DNA of 64,000 nucleotides from NCBI GenBank assembly GCA_021186555.1, contig JAJKFL010000014.1, positions 44,104,700 to 44,168,699 on the forward strand, read 5' to 3'. Made by a program: the position numbers and the translations under genes. Under the pieces are notes generated by a model. The model made no database searches. It was given only the letters and a program-made list of their open reading frames with translations, and had not been told where the DNA came from. Numbering within the stretch: the first letter of the stretch is position 1; the number at the start of each line of letters is the position of its first letter. The DNA comes from Reticulitermes speratus (Eukaryota > Arthropoda > Insecta > Blattodea > Rhinotermitidae). Below, piece by piece: positions 1 through 11,965 of this stretch.

Positions 1-840
1 TCCGCTTATCGAGTTCTTGCAGTATATATATGTGGACGGACGGACGGACGGATTAAAAATAGGCCCTCCGCGTGGATTCTAACGCTCCTAACAGTGAATT
101 CTTAAATTGACTGTACGTGCCATGTAATTACACGTGTCAGGTGTCACTTGTTATCGTGTCACGTGGTATGATGTCACTTCCGTTTTTCAGTCCCTAGTTT
201 CGCTCCCGGAGTTTCAAAATCTGCTGAACAACAGGGATGTGACTGGGGCTGTGTCAGTCCGATGGAAAAGTCAAGCGATGACGTCATTTGATGATGGCCG
301 GACGGTTAAGAACGTTTGTGACAGTGAATGATTGGCTGCCCAGCGATTGCATTCGTCGGAATGCACTGCGCACTTTGCCAGACTTTCTTGCGAACTTGAA
401 TTAATGTACAATATACAGGGTGATTCAGAAGGATCTGCGAAACTGCATGGGTACGTTAATCGAGTGATTTCGAGGGAACATAAAAAATTCTATGAACATT
501 GGTTCAGTTAGGATATTTTAAGGAATCATAGCGCCGTTAAAGTTCGAGAAGGACGGAACCAGAAAATATGTTTAAAGAAACATTTTACACTAACTGCAAT
601 GTGAAAATACAGTAGTCGGTGTTATATAGTAGCGAAACATGTTACAAAATTGATGGGAAAATTCGGTGGAAATTATTTCAGCAGACGGTGTTAGAGTAGC
701 AGGGAGTGGCGGAACAGGAAACAGCGAAATTGACAGAGAGGGTTCAGTAGAAGCATAATAGAGTTGCTGTCTTCTGAGATATGACGCCGTGTGGTCTGGT
801 ATAAGCACACTGATGTTTCTGAGCGGCTTGCTACCTGCGT
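1..840. other. Unassigned sequence, no gene seen
   Basis: No open frame here has recognisable protein features. A (GGAC)n microsatellite lies at about 34-51. From about 414 the sequence reads ACAGGGTGATTCAGAAGG, a start that resembles ends of dispersed insect repeats, but I cannot define a second end or a family. The 3' part (780-900) leads directly into the first tandem array. Confidence 0.4.
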
Positions 841-900
841 CATCTAGGTGGGTGGTGGAGACAGCAATATCATGGCCACCGCGATGATAAGGTCAAGTCG

Positions 901-3100
901 TGTACAGTATTGTACAGGGAAGTATGCAGATGGGGTGTACAGTATTGCACAGGGAAGTATGCAGATGGGGGTGTACAGTGTTGGACAAGGAAGTATGCAG
1001 ATGGGGGTGTACAGTATTGTACAGAGAAGTATGCAGATGGGTTGTACAGTATTGCACAGGGAAGTATGCAGATGGGGTGTACAGTGTTGGACAAGGAAGT
1101 ATGCAGATGGGGGTGTACAGTATTGTACAGAGAAGTATGCAGATGGGGTGTACAGTATTGCACAGGGAAGTATGCAGATGGGGTGTACAGTGTTGGACAA
1201 GGAAGTATGCAGATGGGGTGTACAGTATTGTACAGAGAAGTATGCAGATGGGGTGTACAGTATTGTACAGGGAAGTATGCAGATGGGGGTGTACAGTATT
1301 GTACAGAGAAGTATGCAGATGGGGTGTACAGTATTGCACAGGGAAGTATGCAGATGGGGGTGTACAGTGTTGGACAAGGAAGTATGCAGATGGGGGTGTA
1401 CAGTATTGTACAGAGAAGTATGCAGATGGGGTGTACAGTATTGCACAGGGAAGTATGCAGATGGGGTGTACAGTGTTGGACAAGGAAGTATGCAGATGTG
1501 GGTGTACAGTATTGTACAGAGAAGTATGCAGATGGGGTGTACAGTATTGCACAGGGAAGTATGCAGATGGGGTGTACAGTGTTGGACAAGGAAGTATGCA
1601 GATGGGGTGTACAGTATTGTACAGAGAAGTATGCAGATGGGGGTGTACAGTATTGTACAGGGAAGTATGCAGATGGGGGTGTACAGTATTGTACAGAGAA
1701 GTATGCAGATGGGGTGTACAGTATTGCACAGGGAAGTATGCAGATGGGGGTGTACAGTGTTGGACAAGGAAGTATGCAGATGGGGGTGTACAGTATTGTA
1801 CAGAGAAATATGCAGATGGGGTGTACAGTATTGTACAGGGAAGTATGCAGATGGGGGTGTACAGTGTTGGACAAGGAAGTATGCAGATGGGGGTGTACAT
1901 TATTGTACAGAGAAGTATGCAGATGGGGGTGTACAGTATTGTACAGAGAAGTATGCAGATGGGGTGTACAGTATTGTACAGGGAAGTATGCAGATGGGGG
2001 TGTACAGTGTTGGACAAGGAAGTATGCAGATGGGGTGTACAGTATTGTACAGAGAAGTATGCAGATGGGGTGTACATTATTGTACAGGGAAGTATGCAGA
2101 TGGGGGTGTACAGTGTTGGACAAGGAAGTATGCAGATGGGGTGTACAGTATTGTACAGGGAAGTATGCAGATGGGGGTGTACAGTATTGTACAGGGAAGT
2201 ATGCAGATGGGGGTGTACAGTGTTGGACAAGGAAGTATGCAGATGGGGGTGTACAGTGTTGGACAAGGAAGTATGCAGATGGGGGTGTACAGTATTGTAC
2301 AGAGAAGTATGCAGATGGGGGTGTACAGTGTTGGACAAGGAAGTATGCAGATGGGGGTGTACAGTATTGTACAGGGAAGTATGCAGATGGGGTGTACAGT
2401 ATTGTACAGGGAAGTATGCAGATGGGGGTGTACAGTATTGGACAGGGAAGTATGCAGATGGGGGTGTACAGCATTGGACAGGGAAGTATGCAGATGGGGT
2501 TGTACATTATTGTACAGGGAAATGTGCAGATGGGGGTGTACAGTATTGTACAGGGAAGTATCCAGATGGGGGTGTACATTATTGTACAGGGAAGTATGGA
2601 GATGGGGGTGTACAGTGTTGGACAAGGAAGTATGCAGATGGGGGTGTACAGTATTGTACAGAGAAGTATGCAGATGGGGGTGTACAGTGTTGGACAAGGA
2701 AGTATGCAGATGGGGTTGTACATTATTGTACAGGGAAGTGTGCAGATGGGGGTGTACAGTATTGTACAGAGAAGTATGCAGATGGGGTGTACAGTATTGT
2801 ACAGGGAAGTATGCGGATCGTGTACAGTATTGTACAGGGAAGTATGCAGATGGGGTGTACAGTATTGGACAGGGAAGTATGCAGATGGTGTACAGAATTG
2901 TACAGGGACGTATGCAGATGGGGTGTACAGTATTATACAGGGAAGTATGCAGATGGGGTGTACATTATTGTATAGGGAAGTATGCAGATGGGGTGTACAG
3001 TATTATACAGGGAAGTATGCAGATGGGGTGTACATTATTGTACAGGGAAGTATGCAGATGGGGTGTACATTATTGTACAGGGAAGTATGCAGATGGGGTG
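901..3100. repeat. 33/34-bp tandem array with trimeric higher-order pattern
   Basis: About 66 head-to-tail copies of a 33-34 bp unit carrying GGGAAGTATGCAGATGGG and TGTACAGTATTG. Three variants, distinguished by GCACAGGG, GGACAAGG and GTACAGAG, follow one another in a fixed order through most of the left half, giving a higher-order repeat of about 101 bp. A fourth variant (GTACAGGG) interrupts it and dominates the right end. The alternation of 33 and 34 bp shifts the frame, so the long open frames on both strands here are by-products of a stop-poor repeat. No promoter or gene evidence is seen. Confidence 0.95.
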
Positions 3101-3820
3101 GACTTTTGTGCCAGAAAAAGCACGTAGTTGGATGCCGCCAGGAAACCGGAAAATTGTGAAAAGAACGGATTATGAAGCCAAGGACAGTTGTGGATCCAGA
3201 CTACGTGCAGCACGTACGGAACGTGTCTCTGTGCACATGAAGACTGTTCAGTTTCACGGCGCTTCGCACCCCTAACAAGATAACGCGATATCGCTATCGA
3301 TCGGATCAAGAACAACCCCCTGTCCATTGCAAGTCGGAAAAGGGTGCTGCTGTTATTCACAGCTGCATTGTGGCCCTTATTTTTAATTCTCTGCAGAGAC
3401 TGTTTCATTATCTGGAAGAGCGCCATCTTGGTTGCGGTGGGAGGTGCTCAGAGTGCGGCCTGTGCCTGGCGCTGTTAGCGTATCGAGAAGTTTGCACCTG
3501 CCGGTATTCGAACGTGAGATCTGTAGATGAATCATCCCCCCTCTGTCTTAGTTGCTGTTTTGACATTCCTTATATAGCCATATATGCGTCGTAACAACAT
3601 ATCTTTATTACTGAGTACTTTCAAAACTTCCGAGCTTCAGTTCCAGAAGTTTCGACACGACTACCCAATATCATCAGGACGTTAGAATGGTATTTACATC
3701 TACAAGCGGAGGGTCAAAAATTAACGGAATTAAAAACATGTGGCTGGCGTAAGGAGCATAGTTATTAATTTTGAATTTGTAATCTTGATGCAATAAATTA
3801 CATACGTGTACTTTTAAAGC
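3101..3820. other. Unassigned sequence with one hammerhead-like motif
   Basis: No gene is recognised. On the minus strand at about 3640-3680 the sequence contains CTGATGAT followed about 15 bases later by CGAAAC. This is the same paired motif found elsewhere in the window (see 25288-25334). Here the intervening stem is weak, so it is at best a decayed relative. Confidence 0.35.
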
Positions 3821-4085
3821 GCCGATCCCAGTGGCCGTGCGGTCTAAGGCGTCGGTCTACGGCCGCTCGCTTACTGGGATTGTGGGTTCGAATCCCACCG
3901 GGGGCATGGATGTCTGTCTGTTGTGAGTGTTGTGTGTTGTCAGGTAGAGGTCTCTGGGACAGGCTGATCACTCGTCCAGAGGAGTACTACCGAATGTGGT
4001 GTGTCTAAAGTGTGTGATCGTGAAGCTTCGACAAATGAGGCGGCCTAGGCCCCCAAGGGGCTGTCGAGCCATTGGGGAAAAAAAT
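3821..4085 (+). mobile_element. tRNA-derived SINE (family 3)
   Basis: The head has a box A-like TGGCCGTGCGGTCTAAGG at about 3832 and a box B GGGTTCGAATCCC at about 3887, spaced as in a tRNA-Leu/Ser-like pol III promoter with a long variable region. A non-tRNA body of about 170 bp follows and ends in an A-rich run near 4078-4085. The head looks tRNA-like, but the body and A-rich end show that it is a retroposed SINE and not a functional tRNA gene. No clear target-site duplication was identified. Confidence 0.75.
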
Positions 4086-4186
4086 ACTTTTATAGCAGCT
4101 GCAGCTGTTTCGGCTACAGTAATTCGGAAATTTGACGGGTTATAAAGAATGGGAATTCGCGTGATTTCAGGTTTCCGCCGCGATGT

Positions 4187-4385
4187 ATGAGACCTACGCT
4201 CTTTTGGGATATTACGCAGCCTTGAATGGTTCTGTACCGAAGTTTCGAGACAACCTATCGGTCCCATTTTCAAGGGTCAAGAAGTCCCTTGACTCTTGAA
4301 GATGGGATTAATAGTTTGCCCCGAAACGTCGGCACATAACTACCACTCAACGCTGCCTAATATCCCAGAAGAGCGTAGGTCTCAT
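4187..4385. mobile_element. Full-length foldback (hairpin) element
   Basis: The ends are inverted copies: ATGAGACCTACGCTCTT at 4187 pairs with AGAGCGTAGGTCTCAT ending at 4385. The dyad continues inward: GAAGTTTCGAGAC pairs with the region of CCCCGAAACGTCGG, and TCCCATTTTCAAGGG pairs with CTTGAAGATGGGA. Almost the whole 199 bp can fold on itself, as in MITE or foldback elements. The right arm carries the TTGAAGATGG...CGAAACGTC pair seen in other repeats of this window. No transposase is encoded. Confidence 0.75.
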
Positions 4386-4463
4386 CGAATGAAATCTACG
4401 CTCTTAGTACAATTATGTTGTTCATATACAGATAATTTTCTCTAAGTGTTTTATTATTGATTC

Positions 4464-4505
4464 CTGATGATGACCCGTTGCGGCCGAAACATGTTGTATG
4501 TGTGA
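4464..4505 (+). other. Hammerhead-like core motif, weak stems
   Basis: CCTGATGATGACC is followed by GCGGCCGAAACATGTTGTA. The arrangement CUGAUGA, stem II, GAAAC, GUA resembles a hammerhead ribozyme core. Stem II is imperfect and no good stem I could be drawn by eye, so this is probably a decayed copy of the motif family. Confidence 0.3.
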
Positions 4506-4924
4506 AAACTTTAATTAATGGACTTATAATTATGTTGTGACTGACAGCTGACATATCGTCTTCCTTGCACTGTCAGAGCGGGATGTCACAACTGCAGCAA
4601 GAGTCAGGCTACCGGCAGCGACATGTGATGTGTCCCTGGGGATGAAGCGGTCAGGGCCGAACCCTGACTACTCAGCACCGTATAATGCCAAGGTTAGGAA
4701 TGTGTGTAGCTATACCTCCACTCTTGGCATGCAAAAGGACATCTTTACGACTACCTTGCTGTGACGCTGTGCACTTGTATCTGGATGATCAACGGTTCGA
4801 ATCTGTTTCGGGATACCGGCCGTCTTGGCTGACATGTTTCGTCTGTTCCTTAAACTCCGCCCTGGAACATGCCGCAGTGTTGCTCCGACTAGGCTAAGAC
4901 AGGTCCCTTGCAATTTACTACGAT
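4506..4924. other. Unassigned sequence, no gene seen
   Basis: Short open frames here lack any recognisable domain or compositional support. The right end runs into a diverged SINE family 1 copy. Confidence 0.4.
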
Positions 4925-5107
4925 GTGCCATGGCCGGCCTCTCGCCCGGGGGCCCGGGTTCAATCTCAAGCCGTTCCATAAAAGGGATTTGTGGTGGAAA
5001 AATCGACACTGGGGAAGATGTTTCTACGATTAATTCGGGTTTCCCCTGTCATTGTTACGCCACCAGTGTTCCATACTCGTTCGTTCATCCGTCTATCACC
5101 GACGCTG
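4925..5107 (+). mobile_element. Diverged SINE family 1 copy
   Basis: The segment has the pol III box B-like GGGTTCAATCTCAAG and then, in order, the family 1 body: GATTTGTGGTGG, a GACACTGGG block, TTTCCCCTGTCA, GCCACCAGTGTTCCATAC, and a CGTTCATCC...CACCGACGCTG end. The same order occurs at 17737 and 34136. It matters because it includes the CATACTC...ACGCTG segment that makes up the right part of the 91-bp satellite unit, showing that this segment belongs to the SINE. The 87-bp array starts directly downstream. Confidence 0.65.
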
Positions 5108-5126
5108 AACTTGGAATTTAACTTCT

Positions 5127-8100
5127 TCTTCATTGACATACGGTCCTTACAGTATAACCAGTACCTCCTTCACAATGACAGCACATACAGATCTGTCTTC
5201 TGCTTTCTTCCTCCATCTCTTGACATACAGTCCTTACAGTATAACCAGTACCTCCTTCACAATGACAGCACATACAGATCTGTCTTCTGCTTTCTTCCTC
5301 CATCTCTTGACATACAGTCCTTACAGTATAACCAGTACCTCCTTCACAACGATAGCACATACAGATCTGTCTTCTGCTTTCTTCCTCCATCTCTTGACAT
5401 ACGGTCCGTACAGTATAACCAGTACCTCCTTCACAACAATAGCACATACAGATCTTTCTTCTGCTTTCTTCCTCCATCTCTTGACATACAGTCCTTACAG
5501 TATAACCAGTACCTCCTTCACAACGACAGCACATACAGATCTGTCTTCTGCTTTCTTCCTCCATCTCTTGACATACGGTCCTTACAGTATAACCAGTACC
5601 TCCTTCACAACGATAGCACATACAGATCTGTCTTCTGCTATCTTCCTCCATCTCTTGACATACGGTCCTTACAGTTTAACCAGTACCTCCTTCACAACAA
5701 TAGCACATACAGATCTGTCTTCTGCTTTCTTCCTCCATCTCTTGACATACGGTCCTTACAGTATAACCAGTACCTCCTTCACAACGATAGCACATACAGA
5801 TCTGTCTTCTGCTTTCTTCCTCCATCTCTTGACATACGGTCCTTACAGTTTAACCAGTACCTCCTTCACAACGACAGCACATACAGATCTGTCTTCTGCT
5901 TTCTTCCTCCATCTCTTGACATACGGTCCTTACAGTATAACCAGTACCTCCTTCACAACGATAGCACATACAGATCTGTCTTCTGCTTTCTTCCTCCATC
6001 TCTTGACATACGGTCCTTACAGTTTAACCAGTACCTCCTTCACAACGACAGCACATACAGATCTGTCTTCTGCTTTCTTCCTCCATCTCTTGACATACGG
6101 TCCTTACAGTATAACCAGTACCTCCTTCACAACAATAGCACATACAGATCTGTCTTCTGCTTTCTACCTCCATCTCTTGACATACGGTCCTTACAGTATA
6201 ACCAGTACCTCCTTCACAACGACAGCACATACAGATCTGTCTTCTGCTTTCTTCCTCCATCTCTTGACATACGGTCCTTACAGTATAACCAGTACCTCCT
6301 TCACAACGATAGCACATACAGATCTGTCTTCTGCTTTCTTCCTCCATCTCTTGACATACGGTCCTTACAGTTTAACCAGTACCTCCTTCACAACGACAGC
6401 ACATACAGATTTGTCTTCTGCTTTCTTCCTCCATCTCTTGACATACGGTCCTTACAGTATAACCAGTACCTCCTTCACAACAATAGCACATACAGATCTG
6501 TCTTCTGCTTTCTACCTCCATCTCTTGACATACGGTCCTTACAGTATAACCAGTACCTCCTTCACAACGACAGCACATACAGATCTGTCTTCTGCTTTCT
6601 TACCTCCATCTCTTGACATACGGTCCTTACAGTATAACCAGTACCTCCTTCACAACAATAGCACATACAGATCTGTCTTCTGCTTTCTACCTCCATCTCT
6701 TGACATACGGTCCTTACAATATAACCAGTACCTCCTTCACAACGACAGCACATACAGATCTGTCTTCTGCTTCTACCTCCATCTCTTGACATACGGTCCT
6801 TACAGTATAACCAGTACCTCCTTCAGAACGACAGCACATACAGATCTGTCTTCTGCTTTCTACCTCCATCTCTTGACATACGGTCCTTACAGTATAACCA
6901 GTACCTCCTTCAAACGACAGCACATACAGATCTGTCTTCTGCTTTCTACCTCCATCTCTTGACATACGGTCCTTACAGTAATAACCAGTACCTCCTTCAC
7001 AACGACAGCACATACAGATCTGTCTTCTGCTTTCTACCTCCATCTCTTGACATACGGTCCTTACAGTATAACCAGTACCTCCTTCAAACGACAGCACATA
7101 CAGATCTGTCTTCTGCTTTCTACCTCCATCTCTTGACATACGGTCCTTACAGTATAACCAGTACCTCTCCTTCAGAACGACAGCACATACAGATCTGTCT
7201 TCTGCTTTCTACCTCCATCTCTTGACATACGGTCCTTACAGTATAACCAGTACCTCCTTCACAACGACAGCACATACAGATCTGTCTTCTGCTTTCTACC
7301 TCCATCTCTTGACATACGGTCCTTACAGTATAACCAGTACCATCCTTCACAACAAAGCACATACAGATCTGTCTTCTGCTTTCTACCTCCATCTCTTGAC
7401 ATACGGTCCTTACAATATAACCAGTACCTCCTTCACAACGACAGCACATACAGATCTGTCTTCTGCTTTCTACCTCCATCTCTTGACATACGGTCCTTAC
7501 AGTATAACCAGTACCTCCTTCAAACGACAGCACATACAGATCTGTCTCTGCTTTCTACCTCCATCTCTTGACATACGGTCCTTACAGTAAACCAGTACCT
7601 CCTTCAGAACGACAGCACATACAGATCTGTCTTCTGCTTTCTACCTCCATCTCTTGACATACGGTCCTACAGTTTAACCAGTACCTCCTTCACAATGAAT
7701 AGCACATACAGATCTGTCTTCTGCTTTCTTCCTCCATCTCTTGACATACGGTCCTTACAGTATAACCAGTACCTCCTTCACAACGACAGCACATACAGAT
7801 CTCTCTTCTGCTTTCTTCCTCCATCTCTTGACATACAGTCCTTACAGTATAACCAGTACCTCCTTCACAACAATAGCACATACAGATCTCTCTTCTGCTT
7901 TCTTCCTCCATCTCTTGACATACGGTCCTTACAGTATAACCAGTACCTCCTTCACAACGACAGCACATACAGATCTCTCTTCTGCTTTCTTCCTCCATCT
8001 CTTGACATACAGTCCTTACAGTATAACCAGTACCTCCTTCACAACAATAGCACATACAGATCTCTCTTCTGCTTTCTTCCTCCATCTCTTGACATACGGT

Positions 8101-9484
8101 CCTTACAGTATGACCAGTACCTCCTTCACAACAATAGCACATACAGATCTCTCTTCTGCTTTCTTCCTCCATCTCTTGACATACGGTCCTTACAGTATAA
8201 CCAGTACCTCCTTCACAACGACAGACAGCCATACAGATCTCTCTTCTGCTTTCTTCCTCCATCTCTTGACATACAGTCCTTACAGTATAACCAGTACCTC
8301 CTTCACAACAATAGCACATACAGATCTCTCTTCTGCTTTCTTCCTCCATCTCTTGACATACGGTCCTTACAGTATAACCAGTACCTCCTTCACAACGATA
8401 GCACATACAGATCTCTCTTCTGCTTTCTTCCTCCATCTCTTGACATACGGTCCTTACAGTATAACCAGTACCTCCTTCACAACGACAGCACATACAGATC
8501 TCTCTTCTGCTTTCTTCCTCCATCTCTTGACATACGGTCCTTACAGTATAACCAGTACCTCCTTCACAACGACAGCACATACAGATCTGTCTTCTGCTTT
8601 CTTCCTCCATCTCTTGCACACGGTCCTTACAGTATAACCAGTACCTCCTTCACAACGACAGCACATACAGATCTGTCTTCTGCTTTCTTCCTCCATCTCT
8701 TGACACACGGTCCTTACAGTATAACCAGTACCTGCTTCACAACGATAGCACATACAGATCTGTCTTCTGCTTTCTTCCTCCATCTCTTGACATACGGTCC
8801 TTACAGTATAACCAGTACCTCCTTCACAACGATAGCACATACAGATCTGTCTTCTGCTTTCTTCCTCCATCTCTTGACATACGGTCCTTACAGTATAACC
8901 AGTACCTGCTTCACAACGACAGCACATACAGATCTGTCTTCTGCTTTCTTCCTCCATCTCTTGACATACGGTCCTTACAGTATAACCAGTACCTCCTTCA
9001 CAACGACAGCACATACAGATCTACCTTCTGCTTTCTTCCTCCATCTCTTGACATACAGTCCTTACAGTGTAACCAGTACCTCCTTCACAACGACAGCACA
9101 TACAGATCTACCTTCTGCTTTCTTCCTCCATCTCTTGACATACGGTCCTTACAGTATAACCAGTACCTCCTTCACAACGACAGCACATACAGATCTACCT
9201 TCTGCTTTCTTCCTCCATCTCTTGACATACGGTCCTTACAGTATAACCAGTACCTCCTTCACAACGACAGCACATACAGATCTACCTTCTGCTTTCTTCC
9301 TCCATCTCTTGACATACAGTCCTTACAGTGTAACCAGTACCTCCTTCACAACGACAGCACATACAGATCTGTCTTCTGCTTTCTTCCTCCATCTCTTGAC
9401 ATACAGTCCTTACAGTGTAACCAGTACCTCCTTCACAACGACAGCACATACAGATCTACCTTCTGCTTTCTTCCTCCATCTCTT
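5127..9484 (-). repeat. 87-bp satellite derived from a LINE 3' coding end
   Basis: About 50 copies of an 87-bp unit (CTTGACATACGGTCC ... CAGATCTGTCTTCTGC on the plus strand). On the minus strand each unit reads RWRKKAEDRSVCAVVV, then KEVLVIL and a stop, then GPYVK. This is the C-terminal tail of a LINE ORF with a few bases of 3' sequence. The same reading frame continues into the LINE remnant at 9485-9780, so the array is an in-place amplification of that LINE's last codons. 87 is divisible by 3, so other frames stay open for up to about 640 codons without meaning. Indel-rich units cluster at about 6770-7690, probably assembly noise. Confidence 0.93.
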
Positions 9485-9780
9485 GACACCCATCTATTTC
9501 AGATCATTCTCAGTACAGTCCAAACACCTTAGTTTTGGTCTTTCTCTTTTGCTCCTTCCATCTGGTTTCCCCACAAATACTTCCTTTACGGTCCCGTCAT
9601 CAGCCATTCTTTCCACTTGACCAGCCCATTCTAGTCTTCTTACTTTTATTGTTACAATATTTAGTTTCTACTCATAACCTGCAATTCATCATTAGTTCGT
9701 ATTCTGCAGCCATTTTGTTCCTTTATTGGGCCATATATCTTTCGTAGTATTTTCCGCTCCCATATTTTAAGGGCTGCTTG
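9485..9780 (-). mobile_element. LINE remnant, C-terminal end of reverse transcriptase ORF (RTE-like)
   Basis: The minus strand translates as IWERKILRKIYGPIK, and after a gap as VRRLEWAGQVERMADD, GTVKEVFVGKPDGR, RPKLRCLDCTENDLK, a stop, then MGVKRWRKKAE. The pattern of an FE/WERK..LRRI(F/Y)GP block, RRLEWAGHVERM, GKPDGR and RPK.RWLD is typical of sequence downstream of the RT domain in RTE-like LINEs. Only about the last 100 codons remain; the endonuclease and RT domains are absent. There is at least one in-frame stop and a probable frameshift, so it is dead. Its final codons run straight into the 87-bp array on the left, which is its amplified tail. The clade call is from remembered family features. 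Confidence 0.8.
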
Positions 9781-10536
9781 AAATTTAACAGCGTCGTTAA
9801 ACTCGCATTTCCACATCCTTTCTAATTAATTTTACCCCCAAATACTGACAGAATCGTACAGTAAACGTGAACAGAGCTACAACAGTTGTACCTGTGCCCA
9901 GTGTGTGTATCTGTAGTGTACATCGCAGTTTGTACACGGCGAGTGCCAATACGTTAAGAATAGACGCCATGATCGGTCTCGCCGTTTGCCGACTGCAATT
10001 TCTGTATTGAAAAATACATTTTGTAATCGCAATGTCATTGTGCTGAACGTCGGGATTACATAAAAATATTTACAGGCAGTACAGAGAGAAAAATTTGACT
10101 CGGCTGTGACATTGGTTAATCTACTGCTTTATCTTGACATTTTGTTTTTTCCCCCCTTTATGACTAAATGTCACATGAAAAATTCAGGCGTGTTTGATTA
10201 CCCTGTCACATATATTTAGACACGAGCTGTTTGTATGTGACTGTACAAAATGTTGTTCACAGTTGGTCTGTGCGTGTTGCGTTGTGTGTGTGGCGCAGGA
10301 GCAAGACCAGATGGCTGTCCGTTTGCTGAAGACGGTTTAAGACGTCGTGATTGATGCTCCTTCTGTCTGAGCCCCCCCCCCCCCCAGCACCCCAGTTTTT
10401 GGGACCCTAAAACTGTAATTTTTTGCTCGACCAAACAGGTTACAGTATGCGCTTGTGTTGGTAAGGTACTGGGTTCGAAATTGTGCCGAGTTACCTGCTG
10501 AAACTTTATAATCTGTAAGATATCACTTATTAATCA
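9781..10536. other. Unassigned sequence, no gene seen
   Basis: No domain-bearing frame is seen. A C-run of about 12 bases lies near 10374-10385. The left end may contain more of the decayed LINE. Confidence 0.4.
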
Positions 10537-11212
10537 GTGACGATGGAAACAGTCCAAATACACTTCAGTGATATCTCACATGTGACGATGGAAACAGTCC
10601 AAATACACTTCAGTGATATCTCACATGTGACGATGGACACAGTCCAAATACACTTCAGTGATATCTCACATGTGACGATGGACACAGTCCAAATACACTT
10701 CAGTGATATCTCACATGTGACGATGGAAACAGTCCAAATACCTTCAGTGATATCTCACATGTGACGATGGACACAACCCAAATACGCTTCAGTGATATCA
10801 CATGTGACGATGGAAACAGCCCAAATACACTTCAGTGATATCTCACATGTGACGGACACAGTCCAAATACACTTCAGTGATATCTCACATGTGACGATGG
10901 AAACAGTCGAAATACACTTCAGTGATATCTCACATGTGACGATGGAAACAGTCCAAATACACTTCAGTGATATCTCACATGTGACGATGGACACAGTCCC
11001 AAATACACTTCAGTGATATCTCACATGTGACGATGGAAACAGTCCAAATACACTTCAGTGATATCTCACATGTGACGATGGACACAGTCCAAATACACTT
11101 CAGTGATATCTCACATGTGACGATGGACACAGTCCAAATACACTTCAGTGATATCTCACATGTGACTATGGACACAGTCCAAATACACTTCAGTGATATC
11201 TCACATGTGACG
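10537..11212. repeat. 45-bp tandem array
   Basis: About 15 copies of a 45-bp unit with GTGACGATGGAAACAGTC, AAATACACTTCAGTG and ATATCTCACAT. Variants differ by GGAAACA or GGACACA. The unit junction makes the 8-bp palindrome CACATGTG. A few units are shortened (10741-10800, 10850). Because 45 is divisible by 3, the repeat reads as METVQIHFSDISHVT over and over. This is a repeat artefact, as frame breaks occur freely. Confidence 0.95.
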
Positions 11213-11448
11213 CCATTGTCCAAGGATTGTAGTGTGCAGTTGACAATCTGTGGTATTTGTGATGCTTTGCGCTGTATCAGCGTTGCTTTCGAAATACCCT
11301 TGTCTTTGACAGCCTGACGTCACATATGGGGGACGCACGTTCAGCTGGACCCCCCAAAACGTATTTTATATATTTAGGCAACAAGACTACTTACCACACT
11401 TTAAAACGTACTGCACAATCTGCGTTATTCTTTTCCCACAAAATGCCC
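11213..11448. other. Unassigned spacer
   Basis: No gene or repeat is recognised between the 45-bp array and the LINE tail. Confidence 0.4.
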
Positions 11449-11965
11449 TAACTAACTAACTCCATACAGCACAGTCCTTCTTGAGAAGCTAACAGGTCGT
11501 CAGCTAGTCAAGAAATTCCCCTCGTTTTATGGAACCCGAAGGTTCATTACCGCATTCACAAGAGCCCGCCACCTGTCCCTATCCTGAGCCATATCAATCC
11601 AGTCCATGTCCCCCCATCCCACTTCTTGAAGATCCTTTTAATATTATCCTCCCATTTGGGTCTTCCAAGTGGTCTCTTTTCCTCAAGTCTCCCCACCAAA
11701 ATCTTGTATGCACCTCTCCCCTCGCCCATACGTGCTACATGCCCCACCCACCTCATTCTTCTCGATTTGATCACCCCAATAATATTTGGTGATGAGTACA
11801 GATCATAAAGTTCCTCGTTATGTAGTCTTCTCCACTTCCCTGTCACCTCGTCCCTCTTAGACCCAAATATCCCCCTCAGCACCCTATTCTCGAACACCCT
11901 CAGCCTATGTTCCTCCCTCAGTGTGACAGACCAAGTTTCACACCCACACAAAACAACAACACAAT
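11449..11965 (-). mobile_element. 5'-truncated RTE-like LINE, copy 1
   Basis: The minus strand encodes [57 protein letters not shown] and [19 protein letters not shown], followed after a frame change by a NAVMNLRVP-like end. This is the region after the RT domain of an RTE-like LINE; RT and endonuclease are missing. The 3' UTR follows (GAAGGACTGTGC region) and ends in a short TTAGTTAG tail at about 11449-11462, as expected for RTE elements with microsatellite tails. Two more copies in the same orientation lie at 49966 and 57047. It is non-functional. Confidence 0.85.

Noticed and set aside
414-550. Terminal repeat of a DNA transposon (ACAGGGTGATTCAG start)
   Set aside because: No inverted partner or second end was found nearby, so the family and limits cannot be supported.
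848-3159. Long frames with CRWGCTVLYREV repeats
   Set aside because: They are produced by a stop-poor 33/34-bp repeat open in several frames on both strands. There is no start context, splice context or composition signal.
3821-3907. Functional tRNA gene
   Set aside because: Box A and box B are present but the cloverleaf is imperfect, and the sequence continues into a SINE body with an A-rich end.
4991-9620. Open frames of 541-641 codons with FCFLPPSLDIRSLQYNQYLL repeats
   Set aside because: These are shadow frames of an 87-bp satellite. The meaningful reading is the minus-strand LINE tail, which contains a stop in every unit.
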